A DNA stretch of 64,000 nt from Fimenecus sp052298855 (GTDB lineage: Bacteria > Bacillota > Clostridia > Oscillospirales > Acutalibacteraceae): the NCBI GenBank assembly GCA_052298855.1, contig DAVZXP010000003.1:124001-188000 (forward strand). The letters are read 5' to 3'. Position 1 is the first letter of the stretch, and each line of letters begins with the position of its first letter. The notes beneath the pieces are model-generated. The model did not search any database, was not told the DNA's origin, and saw nothing but the letters and a program-made list of their open reading frames with translations. The position numbers and the translations under genes are program-made. Shown here piece after piece: positions 17,367 through 25,007 of the stretch.

Positions 17367-18674
17367 ATGAAAAAAGAAAAAACAAAGCCCGAAGAGGTTA
17401 AGGAGGAAATCCTCGACATTCCCGAGGACGAAATATGGACATATAAAATCGACGGTCTTGCCGCTCCGAAAATAAACGCTTCATACAAGGATAAAAAGCT
17501 TGCAAAGGCAATGTTTATAGTATTTATGGTGGTTGCGATATTCGTATCGTTGTTCTTCTCGGTGCGTGCGCTTCTCAACACGGGCGACCTTGAATACAGC
17601 CGCCTTGAAAACGGCAGCTATCGGCTTAAACAGTTTTCAAACAACGGCTCAATAGTCAGCTTCACCGTTGACAACGTCGCAACGCTTAACTACGACGCTT
17701 CGGACACTAACACGCTTCTCGGCAGCGGAGACAAGGTAAACGACGGCATTGTCTATGACGAGAGCAAAAAGGTATCGGCGATACATGAATTTGCCTTTAA
17801 CTGCGACGGTCAGCTGCAAACGATTTATATCGGCGCAGGCGTTACCGAAATAGACGAAAAGGCTTTTTATTCCTGCTGGGCGCTTCAGCGTATCATAGTT
17901 GACGAGAACAACCCGAGCTACTGCGACATTGACGGCGTTCTGTACAACAAGGACAAAACTGAAATAATCTGCTACCCCATAGATCACGACCGTTATTTAA
18001 GGCTTAAAACGGGATATGCGCATATGGAAAACGAAGAACAGGTCTCCGACCTTGTCGATGACAGCGGTGCGGCTATGGAGGAGCTTTGGGGCACTACAAA
18101 TAAATACGACGATGCTTATTTTGAACAGTACAACAAGGATGTACGCACCTATGTTATTGCCTCAACCGTTACAAAGATAGGTCCTCTCTGCTTTAACTAC
18201 GCAAACCTCACAGACATTTATATTCCCGAGGGCGTAAAGGAGATAGGAACGCTCGGCTTTTTTGACGCCGGAAACATCAGAAATATTTATTCCTACAAAA
18301 CCGATACGGAAAATCTTGACCCGTCATACAAGGCGATTGAAAGCTTTTCGCTTGTCTATCCGTCCTTGCCGGAGGGGCTTGAAAGAATCGGCTCCGACTG
18401 CTTTACTAAGGACAGAGGACTCAGCTATATGTATATTCCCGAAAGCGTTACCTACATAGGACACCACGCCTTTTGGGGTGCGGTTTACAAGAGCGACGGC
18501 AAGCTTATAGGAATTTCCGAAATGAACGTTGCCGCAAGCGAGGAGAGCTTTGCGAACACACAGTTCGGCAAGCCGTGGCTTCCTAAATATGATTATATGC
18601 TTTTCAAGAAAAGTATCACGGTAAACTATTCGGCGGAAAGAGCGACACTTGAAGAATTGCAGAAAACCGAATAA
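17367..18674 (+). CDS. Membrane-anchored BspA-type leucine-rich repeat protein
   Basis: 435 residues. A Glu/Lys-rich cytoplasmic N-terminus (1-47) is followed by one membrane segment (about 48-72, KAMFIVFMVVAIFVSLFF), then an outside domain. That domain contains LRR_5 (BspA/Treponema) repeats, such as LQTIYIGAGVTEIDEKAFYSC, quoted as IGAGVTEIDEKAFYSC, with later copies at about 230-340 (ICPLCFNYANLTDIYIPEGV-type and LERIGSDCF..YMYIPESVTYIGHHAF). LRR_5 domains are binding modules, often for host or polymer surfaces. It lies 15 bp after the GPH-like transporter, so the two are probably co-transcribed. A surface sensor or glycan-tethering role next to a sugar transporter is an inference. A strong terminator follows. 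Confidence 0.8.
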   Translation: MKKEKTKPEEVKEEILDIPEDEIWTYKIDGLAAPKINASYKDKKLAKAMFIVFMVVAIFVSLFFSVRALLNTGDLEYSRLENGSYRLKQFSNNGSIVSFTVDNVATLNYDASDTNTLLGSGDKVNDGIVYDESKKVSAIHEFAFNCDGQLQTIYIGAGVTEIDEKAFYSCWALQRIIVDENNPSYCDIDGVLYNKDKTEIICYPIDHDRYLRLKTGYAHMENEEQVSDLVDDSGAAMEELWGTTNKYDDAYFEQYNKDVRTYVIASTVTKIGPLCFNYANLTDIYIPEGVKEIGTLGFFDAGNIRNIYSYKTDTENLDPSYKAIESFSLVYPSLPEGLERIGSDCFTKDRGLSYMYIPESVTYIGHHAFWGAVYKSDGKLIGISEMNVAASEESFANTQFGKPWLPKYDYMLFKKSITVNYSAERATLEELQKTE

Positions 18675-18686
18675 CAGCATATAAAC

Positions 18687-18727
18687 AATCACCCCGACAG
18701 GCAATACTGTCGGGGTGATTATTTTTC
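18687..18727 (+). terminator. Terminator after the LRR protein gene
   Basis: Perfect stem AATCACCCCGACAG / CTGTCGGGGTGATT (18687-18720) followed by ATTTTTCT. Confidence 0.85.
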
Positions 18728-18760
18728 TGATTTGATTTTATCCCGTAGGTACAACCACAC

Positions 18761-18790
18761 GGTAGGGCAGGGGCTTGCTCCTGCCGAACG
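18761..18790. repeat. Palindromic repeat, family D
   Basis: GTAGGGCAGGGGCTTGCTCC with TGCCGAACG: GGCAGGGGCTTGCTCCTGCC-type hairpin. Related copies: 19118-19150 (inverted), 30452-30490, 30680-30717, 33294-33332 and 33971-34002 (inverted). Confidence 0.6.
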
Positions 18791-18846
18791 AATTGGCAAA
18801 TATATTACTGCTTTCGGGTGCTATCTAATTTGAAAAAATTATGCGA

Positions 18847-18919
18847 CCGTAGGGACGACCTGCGGTCGCCCGTCAATTCATAGCAAATTAAAAACGGGCG
18901 AACACAGTTCGCCCCTACG
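18847..18919. repeat. Palindromic repeat, family A copy 1
   Basis: Two joined hairpins, GGCGACCTGCGGTCGCC-like and GGGCGAACACAGTTCGCCC, separated by an AT-rich CAATTCATAGCAAATTAAAAA. Other copies: 30766-30839, 33381-33452 (damaged), 33853-33926. Confidence 0.7.
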
Positions 18920-18921
18920 AT

Positions 18922-19073
18922 ACGTCGTCGTTTGCACCGTATCGTTCGCAACAGCCTTTGGCTGTCTCTCACTCGCTATGCAACTCCTCCTTTTCCGCAA
19001 AAATCACGCTCGGCTCGCCTGTTCGGTTGTAAACGCCCTCTCGACGGCTCACTGTCGCTACCAACTTTTGCGG
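18922..19073 (-). repeat. About 150-bp interspersed repeat, family B copy 1 (inverted)
   Basis: The segment from TACGTCGTCGTTTG to CCAACTTTTGCGG is nearly identical to 30527-30678 and 33562-33713, which lie in the opposite orientation. It contains several short GC-rich inverted repeats and a conserved GGAGGAG. No protein frame is shared with a ribosome binding site, so it is treated as a non-coding repeat. Confidence 0.7.
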
Positions 19074-19117
19074 ATTTATATATTGCTTTCAGCCGTGAAT
19101 TATCATTTATCAGCGAC

Positions 19118-19150
19118 AATCTAACGGCGGCAGCAAGCCACCGCCCTACA
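19118..19150. repeat. Palindromic repeat, family D (inverted)
   Basis: Reads CAATCTAACGGCGGCAGCAA then GCCACCGCCCTA, the reverse complement of the GTAGGGCGG...CCGCCGTTAGATTG unit at 30452 and 30680. Confidence 0.6.
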
Positions 19151-19215
19151 CCGTAAAATTAAATTATAAGGTTAATACACGGCTTTTATCTGATTTGAAA
19201 ATTTGTTGAAACACA

Positions 19216-19347
19216 GGCTCCCTCTGACGAGGGAGCTGTTGAGCGTAGCGAAACTGAGGGAGAGATAACGAAAATTAGCTATTTATTGCTTTCTCTCCCT
19301 CAGTCATTTTTCTGCGAAAAACGACAGCTCCCTCGTCAGAGGGAGCC
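19216..19347. repeat. 132-bp MITE-like or REPIN-like inverted-repeat element
   Basis: Ends are perfect 24-bp inverted repeats (19216-19239, beginning GGCTCCCTCTGACGAGGG, and 19324-19347). A second nested pair, ACTGAGGGAGAG (from 19252) and CTCTCCCTCAGT (to 19305), lies inside. The core of about 45 bp is AT-rich. No transposase frame is present. Confidence 0.65.
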
Positions 19348-19411
19348 TTAAGTTTCGTCCGCTTTTCAATTTGATAACAGCCGATAATTGTTTTGTTTTT
19401 ATTGGTTTGCT

Positions 19412-19440
19412 GCGGACAGGGGCGAGCCCTGTCCCTACGG
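19412..19440. repeat. Palindromic repeat, family C copy 1
   Basis: GGACAGGGGCGAGCCCTGTC followed by CCTACGG. Copies at 30940-30969, 33530-33560 (inverted) and 33770-33798. Confidence 0.65.
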
Positions 19441-19554
19441 TATGATATATAATTCAATCCGTGCAAAGCACCCGTTTCTTTTCACTCTTCTCTGCCCGTC
19501 AGGGCTTTTGCCACCGCCCTACTGTGTTTGGTATTAACTTACGCCTGTAATTGC

Positions 19555-21351
19555 TTACGCCTCGTATTTTTCTGCCTGCAAAGTAAACATTTTGGCGTAT
19601 GTTCCGCCACGCTTCATCAATTCTTCGTGGGAGCCGGACTCGATAATTTCGCCGTTTTCCATAACGTAAATTCTGTCGGCGATCACGGTTGTCGAAAGCC
19701 TGTGCGAAATGAAAATTACCGTCTTGTGCTCGGAAGCTTCGGTCATTGCCCTGTTGAGTTTATATTCCGCAATCGGGTCAAGATTTGCCGACGGCTCGTC
19801 GAGTATTACATACGGGCACTCCTTATAAAACGCCCTTGCGATGGCAATTTTTTGTGCCTCGCCGCCCGAAAGCATTGCACCGTCGTCGTCAAACTCCCTC
19901 AAAAGCTCCGTATCGACGCCGTTTTTAAGCGGCTTTGTAAATCCGCTGTGTTTAAGCGCCTGACGCACCTTTTCGGAATCAAAATTTTCATCAAGGGCAA
20001 CATTTTCGCCCACAGAACACGCAAAGGTCTGGAAATCCTGAAACACCGCCGCAAATCTTGCACGGTGCGAAGCCACGGTAACGTCCCTTATGTTTTCGCC
20101 GTCGATGAGAATTTCGCCGTCCGTGACATCATAAAGTCTTAAAAGCAGGTTGGTAAGGGTTGTTTTGCCTGCACCGTTGAAGCCGACAAGCGCAATTTTT
20201 TCATACGGTTTTATTTCAAGATTTATATTTTTGAGCGTGGGCTTGTCATTGCCCGGATATGTAAACGACATATTTTTGACCGTTATCGTCTTGGGCTCGG
20301 CAATTTCAGCCGTGTTTTTGCCGTCTTTAATCTTGAAATCGCTCTTTAAGAACTCACGGTATTTTTCAATCATCTTTGCCCGCTCCGAGAATACGGCGCT
20401 TGCCCATACCATAAGGAAATTGAGCGAAATGGCTATCGAATATGCACCGTTAAAGGTTGCGACAAAATCACCTGCCGACAAGGTCTTGTTAACTATTACC
20501 TGATAACCGAGATACAACGGCAGTATAAGCATAAAGCCGAGCGCCTGAACGCCGATATGCTGAACGCAGTAGCAAAAGGATATTTTCTTCCAATACTTTG
20601 CCTGATTTGCTATTACGTCATCCGCCGCATCGTTGTATCGGTCGAAAAGCAAGGGACAAATGTCGTTCATACGCACTTCCTTTGCATAGTCCTGCAAATA
20701 GAAAATTCGCTGAAAATAGTCGCTTCTGCGGTGAAATTTAGTATTGTCTATGCGCCTGCCCATCTGATAGTCGGCTATTTTGCTGCTCAACGGCAGAAAA
20801 AACAAAATCGACGCCAAAATAATGACAAGGCACACAGGGTCAATCGTCAGAATTACCGCCGCAACAGCCGCCAAAGAGATTATATTGCCGACATAGCTCT
20901 GCACAATTCCCAAAAGTCCCTGAATATTGTCTGAGGACGACTCTATGGTCAAAATAAAATTGTTGTAGAAATCGGGATTGTCATAGCTTTCGAGGTCGAG
21001 CAAATGCGCCTTTTCGTAAAGCGTTTTGTTGAGCTTGAAATACAGCCTTTCCTTTGCGGCGTTCCAATAGAATTCCCTGTAAAGTAAGACGGCAATTCTG
21101 CTTAAAACGATTATAAGCGCAATGATAATGACCGCCTTGTAAATTCTTCCGAGGTTTTCGCCCTGCGCCACTACGTCGATTATGTATTTTATGCCGATTA
21201 CGCTTATCAGCCTTTGCGGTAAAAGCCTCAAAGTACCCGATAATATGTCGCCGATTACAAGCCCCGGCGAGAGCTTGAACATAAGCCTTAAAAAGTACAT
21301 TATGTTTGAAAACACCGAGTGCTCGGTTTTGTTTTTCTTTGATTTAAGCAT
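19555..21351 (-). CDS. ABC exporter half-transporter (second of a pair)
   Basis: 598 residues from the ATG at 21351 (MLKSKKNKTEHSV; AAGGGGGCG upstream). A longer frame to 21405 lies inside the preceding gene. Six membrane segments occupy about 25-320, followed by an ATPase domain: Walker A GFNGAGKTT, Q-loop in VFQDFQT, signature LSGGEAQK, Walker B VILDEPSANLD with the catalytic Glu, and switch His in FISHR. It overlaps the companion half-transporter by 8 bp (21344-21351), so the two are translationally coupled and likely form a heterodimer. Both ATPase sites look intact in this subunit. Substrate unknown; the unit begins with a 34-residue peptide gene (23242-23346), which makes peptide export the first hypothesis. 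Confidence 0.9.
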   Translation of the reverse strand: MLKSKKNKTEHSVFSNIMYFLRLMFKLSPGLVIGDILSGTLRLLPQRLISVIGIKYIIDVVAQGENLGRIYKAVIIIALIIVLSRIAVLLYREFYWNAAKERLYFKLNKTLYEKAHLLDLESYDNPDFYNNFILTIESSSDNIQGLLGIVQSYVGNIISLAAVAAVILTIDPVCLVIILASILFFLPLSSKIADYQMGRRIDNTKFHRRSDYFQRIFYLQDYAKEVRMNDICPLLFDRYNDAADDVIANQAKYWKKISFCYCVQHIGVQALGFMLILPLYLGYQVIVNKTLSAGDFVATFNGAYSIAISLNFLMVWASAVFSERAKMIEKYREFLKSDFKIKDGKNTAEIAEPKTITVKNMSFTYPGNDKPTLKNINLEIKPYEKIALVGFNGAGKTTLTNLLLRLYDVTDGEILIDGENIRDVTVASHRARFAAVFQDFQTFACSVGENVALDENFDSEKVRQALKHSGFTKPLKNGVDTELLREFDDDGAMLSGGEAQKIAIARAFYKECPYVILDEPSANLDPIAEYKLNRAMTEASEHKTVIFISHRLSTTVIADRIYVMENGEIIESGSHEELMKRGGTYAKMFTLQAEKYEA

Positions 21352-23167
21352 TGCCGTCGCCCCCTTCTCTGCGGTAAGCGGAAGCCTGCAAGGTAAACAT
21401 CTCACAGTATTTGCCTTTTCTCGCCATCAGCTCCTCGTGCGTGCCGCTTTCGATTATTTTTCCGTCTCCGATTACCAGCACCCTGTCCGAAAGTGCTGCG
21501 GACGAGAGCCTGTGCGAAATGTAAATTACCGTTTTGCCCTTTGTTGCGGCAATAAGATTTTCATACATCTCATACTCTGCGACGGGGTCAAGTGCCGACG
21601 ACGGCTCGTCGAGAATTGCTATCTCATAATCGCTTGCAAAAAGCCTTGCGGTCGATACCTTTTGATTTTCGCCGCCCGAAAGACCTGCTCCGTCCTCCTC
21701 AAACTCACGGGTAAGCACTGTGTCGCCGCCGTTGGGAAGCGACTGCGTTTTCTTCCATACCCCTGCCTGCTTGAGTGCGTTTTTCGCCGTTTGTTTGTCC
21801 GCTTCGGTACATTCACGGCACATTACATTTTCATATACCGATATTGCAAAGTTTTTATAGTCCTGAAATACTGTCGCAAACGAGCTGCGAAGCGAGGAGA
21901 GCGAATACTCCTTTATGTTCACACCGTTATATAAAATTTCGCCGTCCGTAACATCATAGAAACGAAGCATTAGCTTGACAGCAGTCGATTTTCCCGCACC
22001 GTTTATGCCGACGACCGCTACCGTCTCTCCCCTGTTTATCTTAAATGAAATGTTTTCAAGCGTGTTTTTCTTTGCACTCGGATAACGGAAGGTCACATTG
22101 CGAAATTCAAGGCTTTCAAATTCGCCTGCCTGTAAATTTCCGTCCTTTATGCTCGGCTCAAAATCGAAAAAGTCCCTGAGATTTTGAAAATACAGAGCCA
22201 TCTGTGCCATTTCGTCAAAGGCTTCCGCAATATCAAGCGTTGCGTCCCTGACCGTTGAAATTGACGATACAACAACCGAGAAGCCCGAAACGGTCATACT
22301 GCCGCCCTTTACAAACTTATAGCCTGCATACGCATATGTGCCGATTATCGGGATAAATTCCGAAAACAGCGAGCTTACGATACTGTACAAAAACAGCTTT
22401 ACACCGTAGCTTTTGAGTATTTTGATATTACCGTCAACAGCCTTTTCAAACCTTTTCATCATAACCGAGAAAATGTTTGACGTCCTCATATCCTTTGAAA
22501 AGTCCTTTAGAAACACCGTTCGCTGTATATATGCCTTTGTGCGGTTGTTGCCCGTCATTTCAAGGTCTCTTTTGTATACCGCCTTGCTCTTGTAAATTTC
22601 GATAACGAACACAAGGGCAATCGGCAAAAGGAACAGCAAATATACGGGACTTATCGCCGTAACCGTGCCGATAACAAGTATCAGCGACACAATTCCGCTG
22701 ACAACACACGCAGAATCATAGCAGATTATATCAAAATATCCTGCCGACATAATGAGCGTAGCACGCTGATATTTGTCGTAAAATTCGGGGCTCTCATAGC
22801 AGCCGACATCAAGGCTTATCGCCTTCCGGAAGACCATATTGTTGAGAACCTTTAACACATTTTTTGTTGATACCTGCCTTATGTATGCCGCCACCCATGA
22901 AATTATTTTTGATGCTGCGGCAATGGCGAAAAACAGCAATAAATCACGCACATATTCCCTGAATTCTGCGCCTCGGTCAAACAGCGAGAGCAGTACCTTC
23001 AAAAAGAGTATGCTTTGAATGTAACGCACAAAAATATCGTCGAAAATATAGCTTATAAAATAGCTTATAAGCAGCCGTTTGTCGGCTTTGCACACAAGAC
23101 GCAGGGCATAAATAACATTTTTGAACACGGGAACTTTTTCGTTCTCGTGAAGCTTAATATACCTCAT
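21344..23167 (-). CDS. ABC exporter half-transporter (first of a pair)
   Basis: 607 residues from the ATG at 23167 (MRYIKLHENEKVPVF), which has TTGGGAGGAATT directly upstream. The membrane domain (about 25-330) has six segments. The ATPase domain shows Walker A GINGAGKST, Q-loop VFQDYKN, signature LSGGENQK, Walker B AILDEPSSALD and the switch His in YISHR. It resembles the companion gene in layout, but the two are clearly different in sequence, as in heterodimeric exporters. There is no N-terminal C39 peptidase domain, so it would not itself trim a leader peptide. A terminator (23187-23217) sits just upstream, so this gene is expressed by readthrough from the peptide gene or from an undetected internal promoter. 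Confidence 0.9.
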   Translation of the reverse strand: MRYIKLHENEKVPVFKNVIYALRLVCKADKRLLISYFISYIFDDIFVRYIQSILFLKVLLSLFDRGAEFREYVRDLLLFFAIAAASKIISWVAAYIRQVSTKNVLKVLNNMVFRKAISLDVGCYESPEFYDKYQRATLIMSAGYFDIICYDSACVVSGIVSLILVIGTVTAISPVYLLFLLPIALVFVIEIYKSKAVYKRDLEMTGNNRTKAYIQRTVFLKDFSKDMRTSNIFSVMMKRFEKAVDGNIKILKSYGVKLFLYSIVSSLFSEFIPIIGTYAYAGYKFVKGGSMTVSGFSVVVSSISTVRDATLDIAEAFDEMAQMALYFQNLRDFFDFEPSIKDGNLQAGEFESLEFRNVTFRYPSAKKNTLENISFKINRGETVAVVGINGAGKSTAVKLMLRFYDVTDGEILYNGVNIKEYSLSSLRSSFATVFQDYKNFAISVYENVMCRECTEADKQTAKNALKQAGVWKKTQSLPNGGDTVLTREFEEDGAGLSGGENQKVSTARLFASDYEIAILDEPSSALDPVAEYEMYENLIAATKGKTVIYISHRLSSAALSDRVLVIGDGKIIESGTHEELMARKGKYCEMFTLQASAYRREGGDGNA

Positions 23168-23186
23168 AATTCCTCCCAAAATAAAT

Positions 23187-23217
23187 AAAAAAGCGCTGTC
23201 GAAGCTCCGACAGCGCC
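23187..23217 (-). terminator. Terminator between the small peptide gene and the ABC exporter genes
   Basis: Minus strand stem GCGCTGTCG / CGACAGCGC (23193-23216) followed by TTTTTTATTT. It sits 25 bp after the peptide stop and 20 bp before the ABC start, an arrangement that yields many peptide transcripts and fewer exporter transcripts. Confidence 0.8.
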
Positions 23218-23241
23218 AATACACCCATAAATAACAAAAAG

Positions 23242-23346
23242 TTAAATCGCAAGAATGGGATAATGCGTCCTCTCGGGGCAGAAAATATTATAAGAATCCA
23301 TTGGGTAATTCGTATAAAGTCTGTTTCTTGAATAGTTGTTAATCAT
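23242..23346 (-). CDS. 34-residue peptide upstream of an ABC exporter pair (unrecognised; possible exported peptide)
   Basis: The ATG at 23346 has one of the best ribosome binding sites in the window (AAAAAGGAGG, 7 bp before the ATG). The product begins MINNYSRNRLYTNYP and ends RTHYPILAI. It is rich in Asn and Tyr, has a single Cys (in IFCPERT), several Arg, and no membrane segment or double-glycine leader. I do not recognise it. It has its own sigma-A promoter (23392-23421), an 18-bp perfect palindrome at the transcription start (23371-23388), and a terminator between it and two ABC half-transporters. Precursor-peptide genes of bacteriocins, RiPPs or peptide signals often have this organisation. 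However, no modification enzyme or peptidase is adjacent, so a regulatory leader peptide is the main alternative. Confidence 0.65.
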   Translation of the reverse strand: MINNYSRNRLYTNYPMDSYNIFCPERTHYPILAI

Positions 23347-23370
23347 TTTTTCTGCCTCCTTTTTGTAAAT

Positions 23371-23388
23371 TTTTGTTACGTAACAAAA
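23371..23388. promoter_or_regulatory. 18-bp perfect palindrome, candidate operator
   Basis: TTTTGTTACGTAACAAAA lies between the -10 element and the ribosome binding site of the 34-residue peptide gene, covering the predicted transcription start. A dimeric repressor (TetR, GntR or MarR class) would fit; no regulator gene is adjacent. Confidence 0.65.
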
Positions 23389-23391
23389 TAC

Positions 23392-23421
23392 AGAATAACA
23401 CACCGAACGCACGCTTGTCAA
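23392..23421 (-). promoter_or_regulatory. Sigma-A promoter of the peptide/ABC exporter unit
   Basis: Minus strand TTGACA (23416-23421), 18 bp, TATTCT (23392-23397). Confidence 0.7.
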
Positions 23422-23422
23422 C

Positions 23423-23460
23423 AAAAAAAATACGGAGATGTCGAAAAACATCTCCGTAAA
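23423..23460 (-). terminator. Terminator of the GPH symporter gene
   Basis: Minus strand stem TACGGAGATGT / ACATCTCCGTA followed by TTTTTTTT (plus-strand A-run 23423-23430). Confidence 0.85.
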
Positions 23461-23476
23461 ACCGTTACAAAGCCGT

Positions 23477-24931
23477 TTAAGCCTCTTCCTTTGTGCCTCT
23501 GCGCTGCTGAAGAGCCTTTGAAATTTCCTGCTTTTTCTCGCCCACAATGTCATATTTGAACATCGGGATAATCGAGAGAAGTGCAAGTATGCCCGGAACT
23601 GCCGTGTACGCAAAGAATATCATATCCTTTGTAGCTGCGGTAAAGCCCGTAGCCGTGCCTGCGTTGATTTGTGCAAGCGTGTCGGCATAGCCCGAGAGCT
23701 GAACGAACACAAGACCGAGCGCCGTGCCGAGAGCCAAGCAGACTTTAATTGTAAGCGTGAGGATCGAATAAGCAGCACCCTCCATTCTTTTGCCTGTTTC
23801 GTACTCGTAGTAGTCAACGGCATCTGCGGTCATAATCATCGGCATAAGCGTAACCGCACCGAACTGAAGTCCGATAAGGAAAAGAGAAATATAGAACAAA
23901 ACGGTAAGAGCCGTATTTTCGGGACTTCTAAACCAAAAATGACCGATTACAAACGAGAATATCGAAGCCGCAAAGCCGTAAACCGAGAGCAAAATATATG
24001 CTCTTTTTTCGTTGAGTTTTTTTATAAGAACAGGGCAAAGAGCCATTGAAATCATTGAGCCTACCGCCGTTACGATGCCGAGCACGGCAACAAGATTTTG
24101 CGAGCCTAACAATACATTTGCCGCCTGCACCTGAATACCCATTGCCATCTGTCTGCCGAAGCCGAGGAAATAAGAGACGATTACAAGCATAAGCGGTTTA
24201 TTGTTTTTAAGAGCCGCAAGCATATCCTTTGCGGTTGTCTTTTCGTTGCTTTCGACCTTGACACGCTCTTTGTTGACAATCGGAATAAGAGCAAAGAGCA
24301 CACAGCCGAGAATTGCCGTTAAAACAGCCGTTCCGAGATATTCCGACGCTATCATTGGAGTATCGGTTTCGCCCTTTGCGACGATAACTCTTGAGCCGCC
24401 CTTAATTATAAGACAGACAATCGGCACGATAACGACGCAAGCCGAAAAGCCTATCTGCTTAAAGGTGTTTGAGATTGAAACGACGTTCGTTCTCTCCGTC
24501 GGGTCGGGAGTGAGTGCGGAGGCAATACCCTGCGAGGGAACGTCGCCCATTGTCATTGCGATACTCCAGATGAGATATGTAATAAATATCCACGCATACA
24601 GTCCGAAGCCCTTAAACGGAACCTTTACGAACACGACCGCCGTAAACACAAACAAGGGTACAAGCGAATAGACGATCATTGACTTAAACTTGCCGAGCTT
24701 TGACCTTGAACGGTCAACCAAGCTTCCGACAACGGGGTCGGCTGCGGCGGAAATTATCTTTGCTACAAGGATAAGTATTCCGACTACCGCAATGTCTGCG
24801 CCGAGGATTGATGCGTCAAATTCTGCCTGATATGAGTTCAAAAGACCGACTATCGCCTGAAAACCGAAAAGTCCGAGCGAATATGCCGCAACTTCCTTGA
24901 AGCTCATATACTTTTTTGTGTCATTTCCCAT
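23477..24931 (-). CDS. GPH-family sugar:cation symporter (MFS)
   Basis: 484 residues, typical length. Twelve membrane segments. The N-terminal half carries ISAAADPVVGSLVDRSRSKLGKFK, quoted in part as AAADPVVGSLVDRSRSK, which is the GPH/MFS loop 2-3 motif. The late motif is DAVDYYEYETGKRMEGAAYS, the family's DxxDYxxxxTGxRxEG signature. Function: uptake of a glycoside, pentoside or hexuronide with Na+ or H+; the sugar cannot be told from sequence. I start at the ATG at 24931 (MGNDTKKYMSF) because AGGGGTG precedes it at a good distance; the frame is open to a GTG at 24940. It stands alone between folD and the peptide/ABC unit, with its own terminator. Confidence 0.88.
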   Translation of the reverse strand: MGNDTKKYMSFKEVAAYSLGLFGFQAIVGLLNSYQAEFDASILGADIAVVGILILVAKIISAAADPVVGSLVDRSRSKLGKFKSMIVYSLVPLFVFTAVVFVKVPFKGFGLYAWIFITYLIWSIAMTMGDVPSQGIASALTPDPTERTNVVSISNTFKQIGFSACVVIVPIVCLIIKGGSRVIVAKGETDTPMIASEYLGTAVLTAILGCVLFALIPIVNKERVKVESNEKTTAKDMLAALKNNKPLMLVIVSYFLGFGRQMAMGIQVQAANVLLGSQNLVAVLGIVTAVGSMISMALCPVLIKKLNEKRAYILLSVYGFAASIFSFVIGHFWFRSPENTALTVLFYISLFLIGLQFGAVTLMPMIMTADAVDYYEYETGKRMEGAAYSILTLTIKVCLALGTALGLVFVQLSGYADTLAQINAGTATGFTAATKDMIFFAYTAVPGILALLSIIPMFKYDIVGEKKQEISKALQQRRGTKEEA

Positions 24932-25007
24932 TAAAATCACCCCTAAAAAATAATATCTTAATAATAAATCATTGCTACCTTACAGTCAACAAAAATCTAT
25001 TATCTTT

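Noticed and set aside
18932..19156. Short frame in the repeat B copy 1, with similar frames in the other copies
   Set aside because: The shared frame has no ribosome binding site and differs in length between copies; conservation is explained by the repeat being conserved as DNA.
18744..19450. CRISPR array
   Set aside because: The repeats here are palindromes of several families at irregular spacing and in both orientations, without equal-length unique spacers or cas genes.
23242..23613. 123-codon frame containing the 34-residue peptide at its end
   Set aside because: The long version would start inside the upstream symporter gene and cross its terminator and the promoter; only the last 35 codons follow a ribosome binding site.
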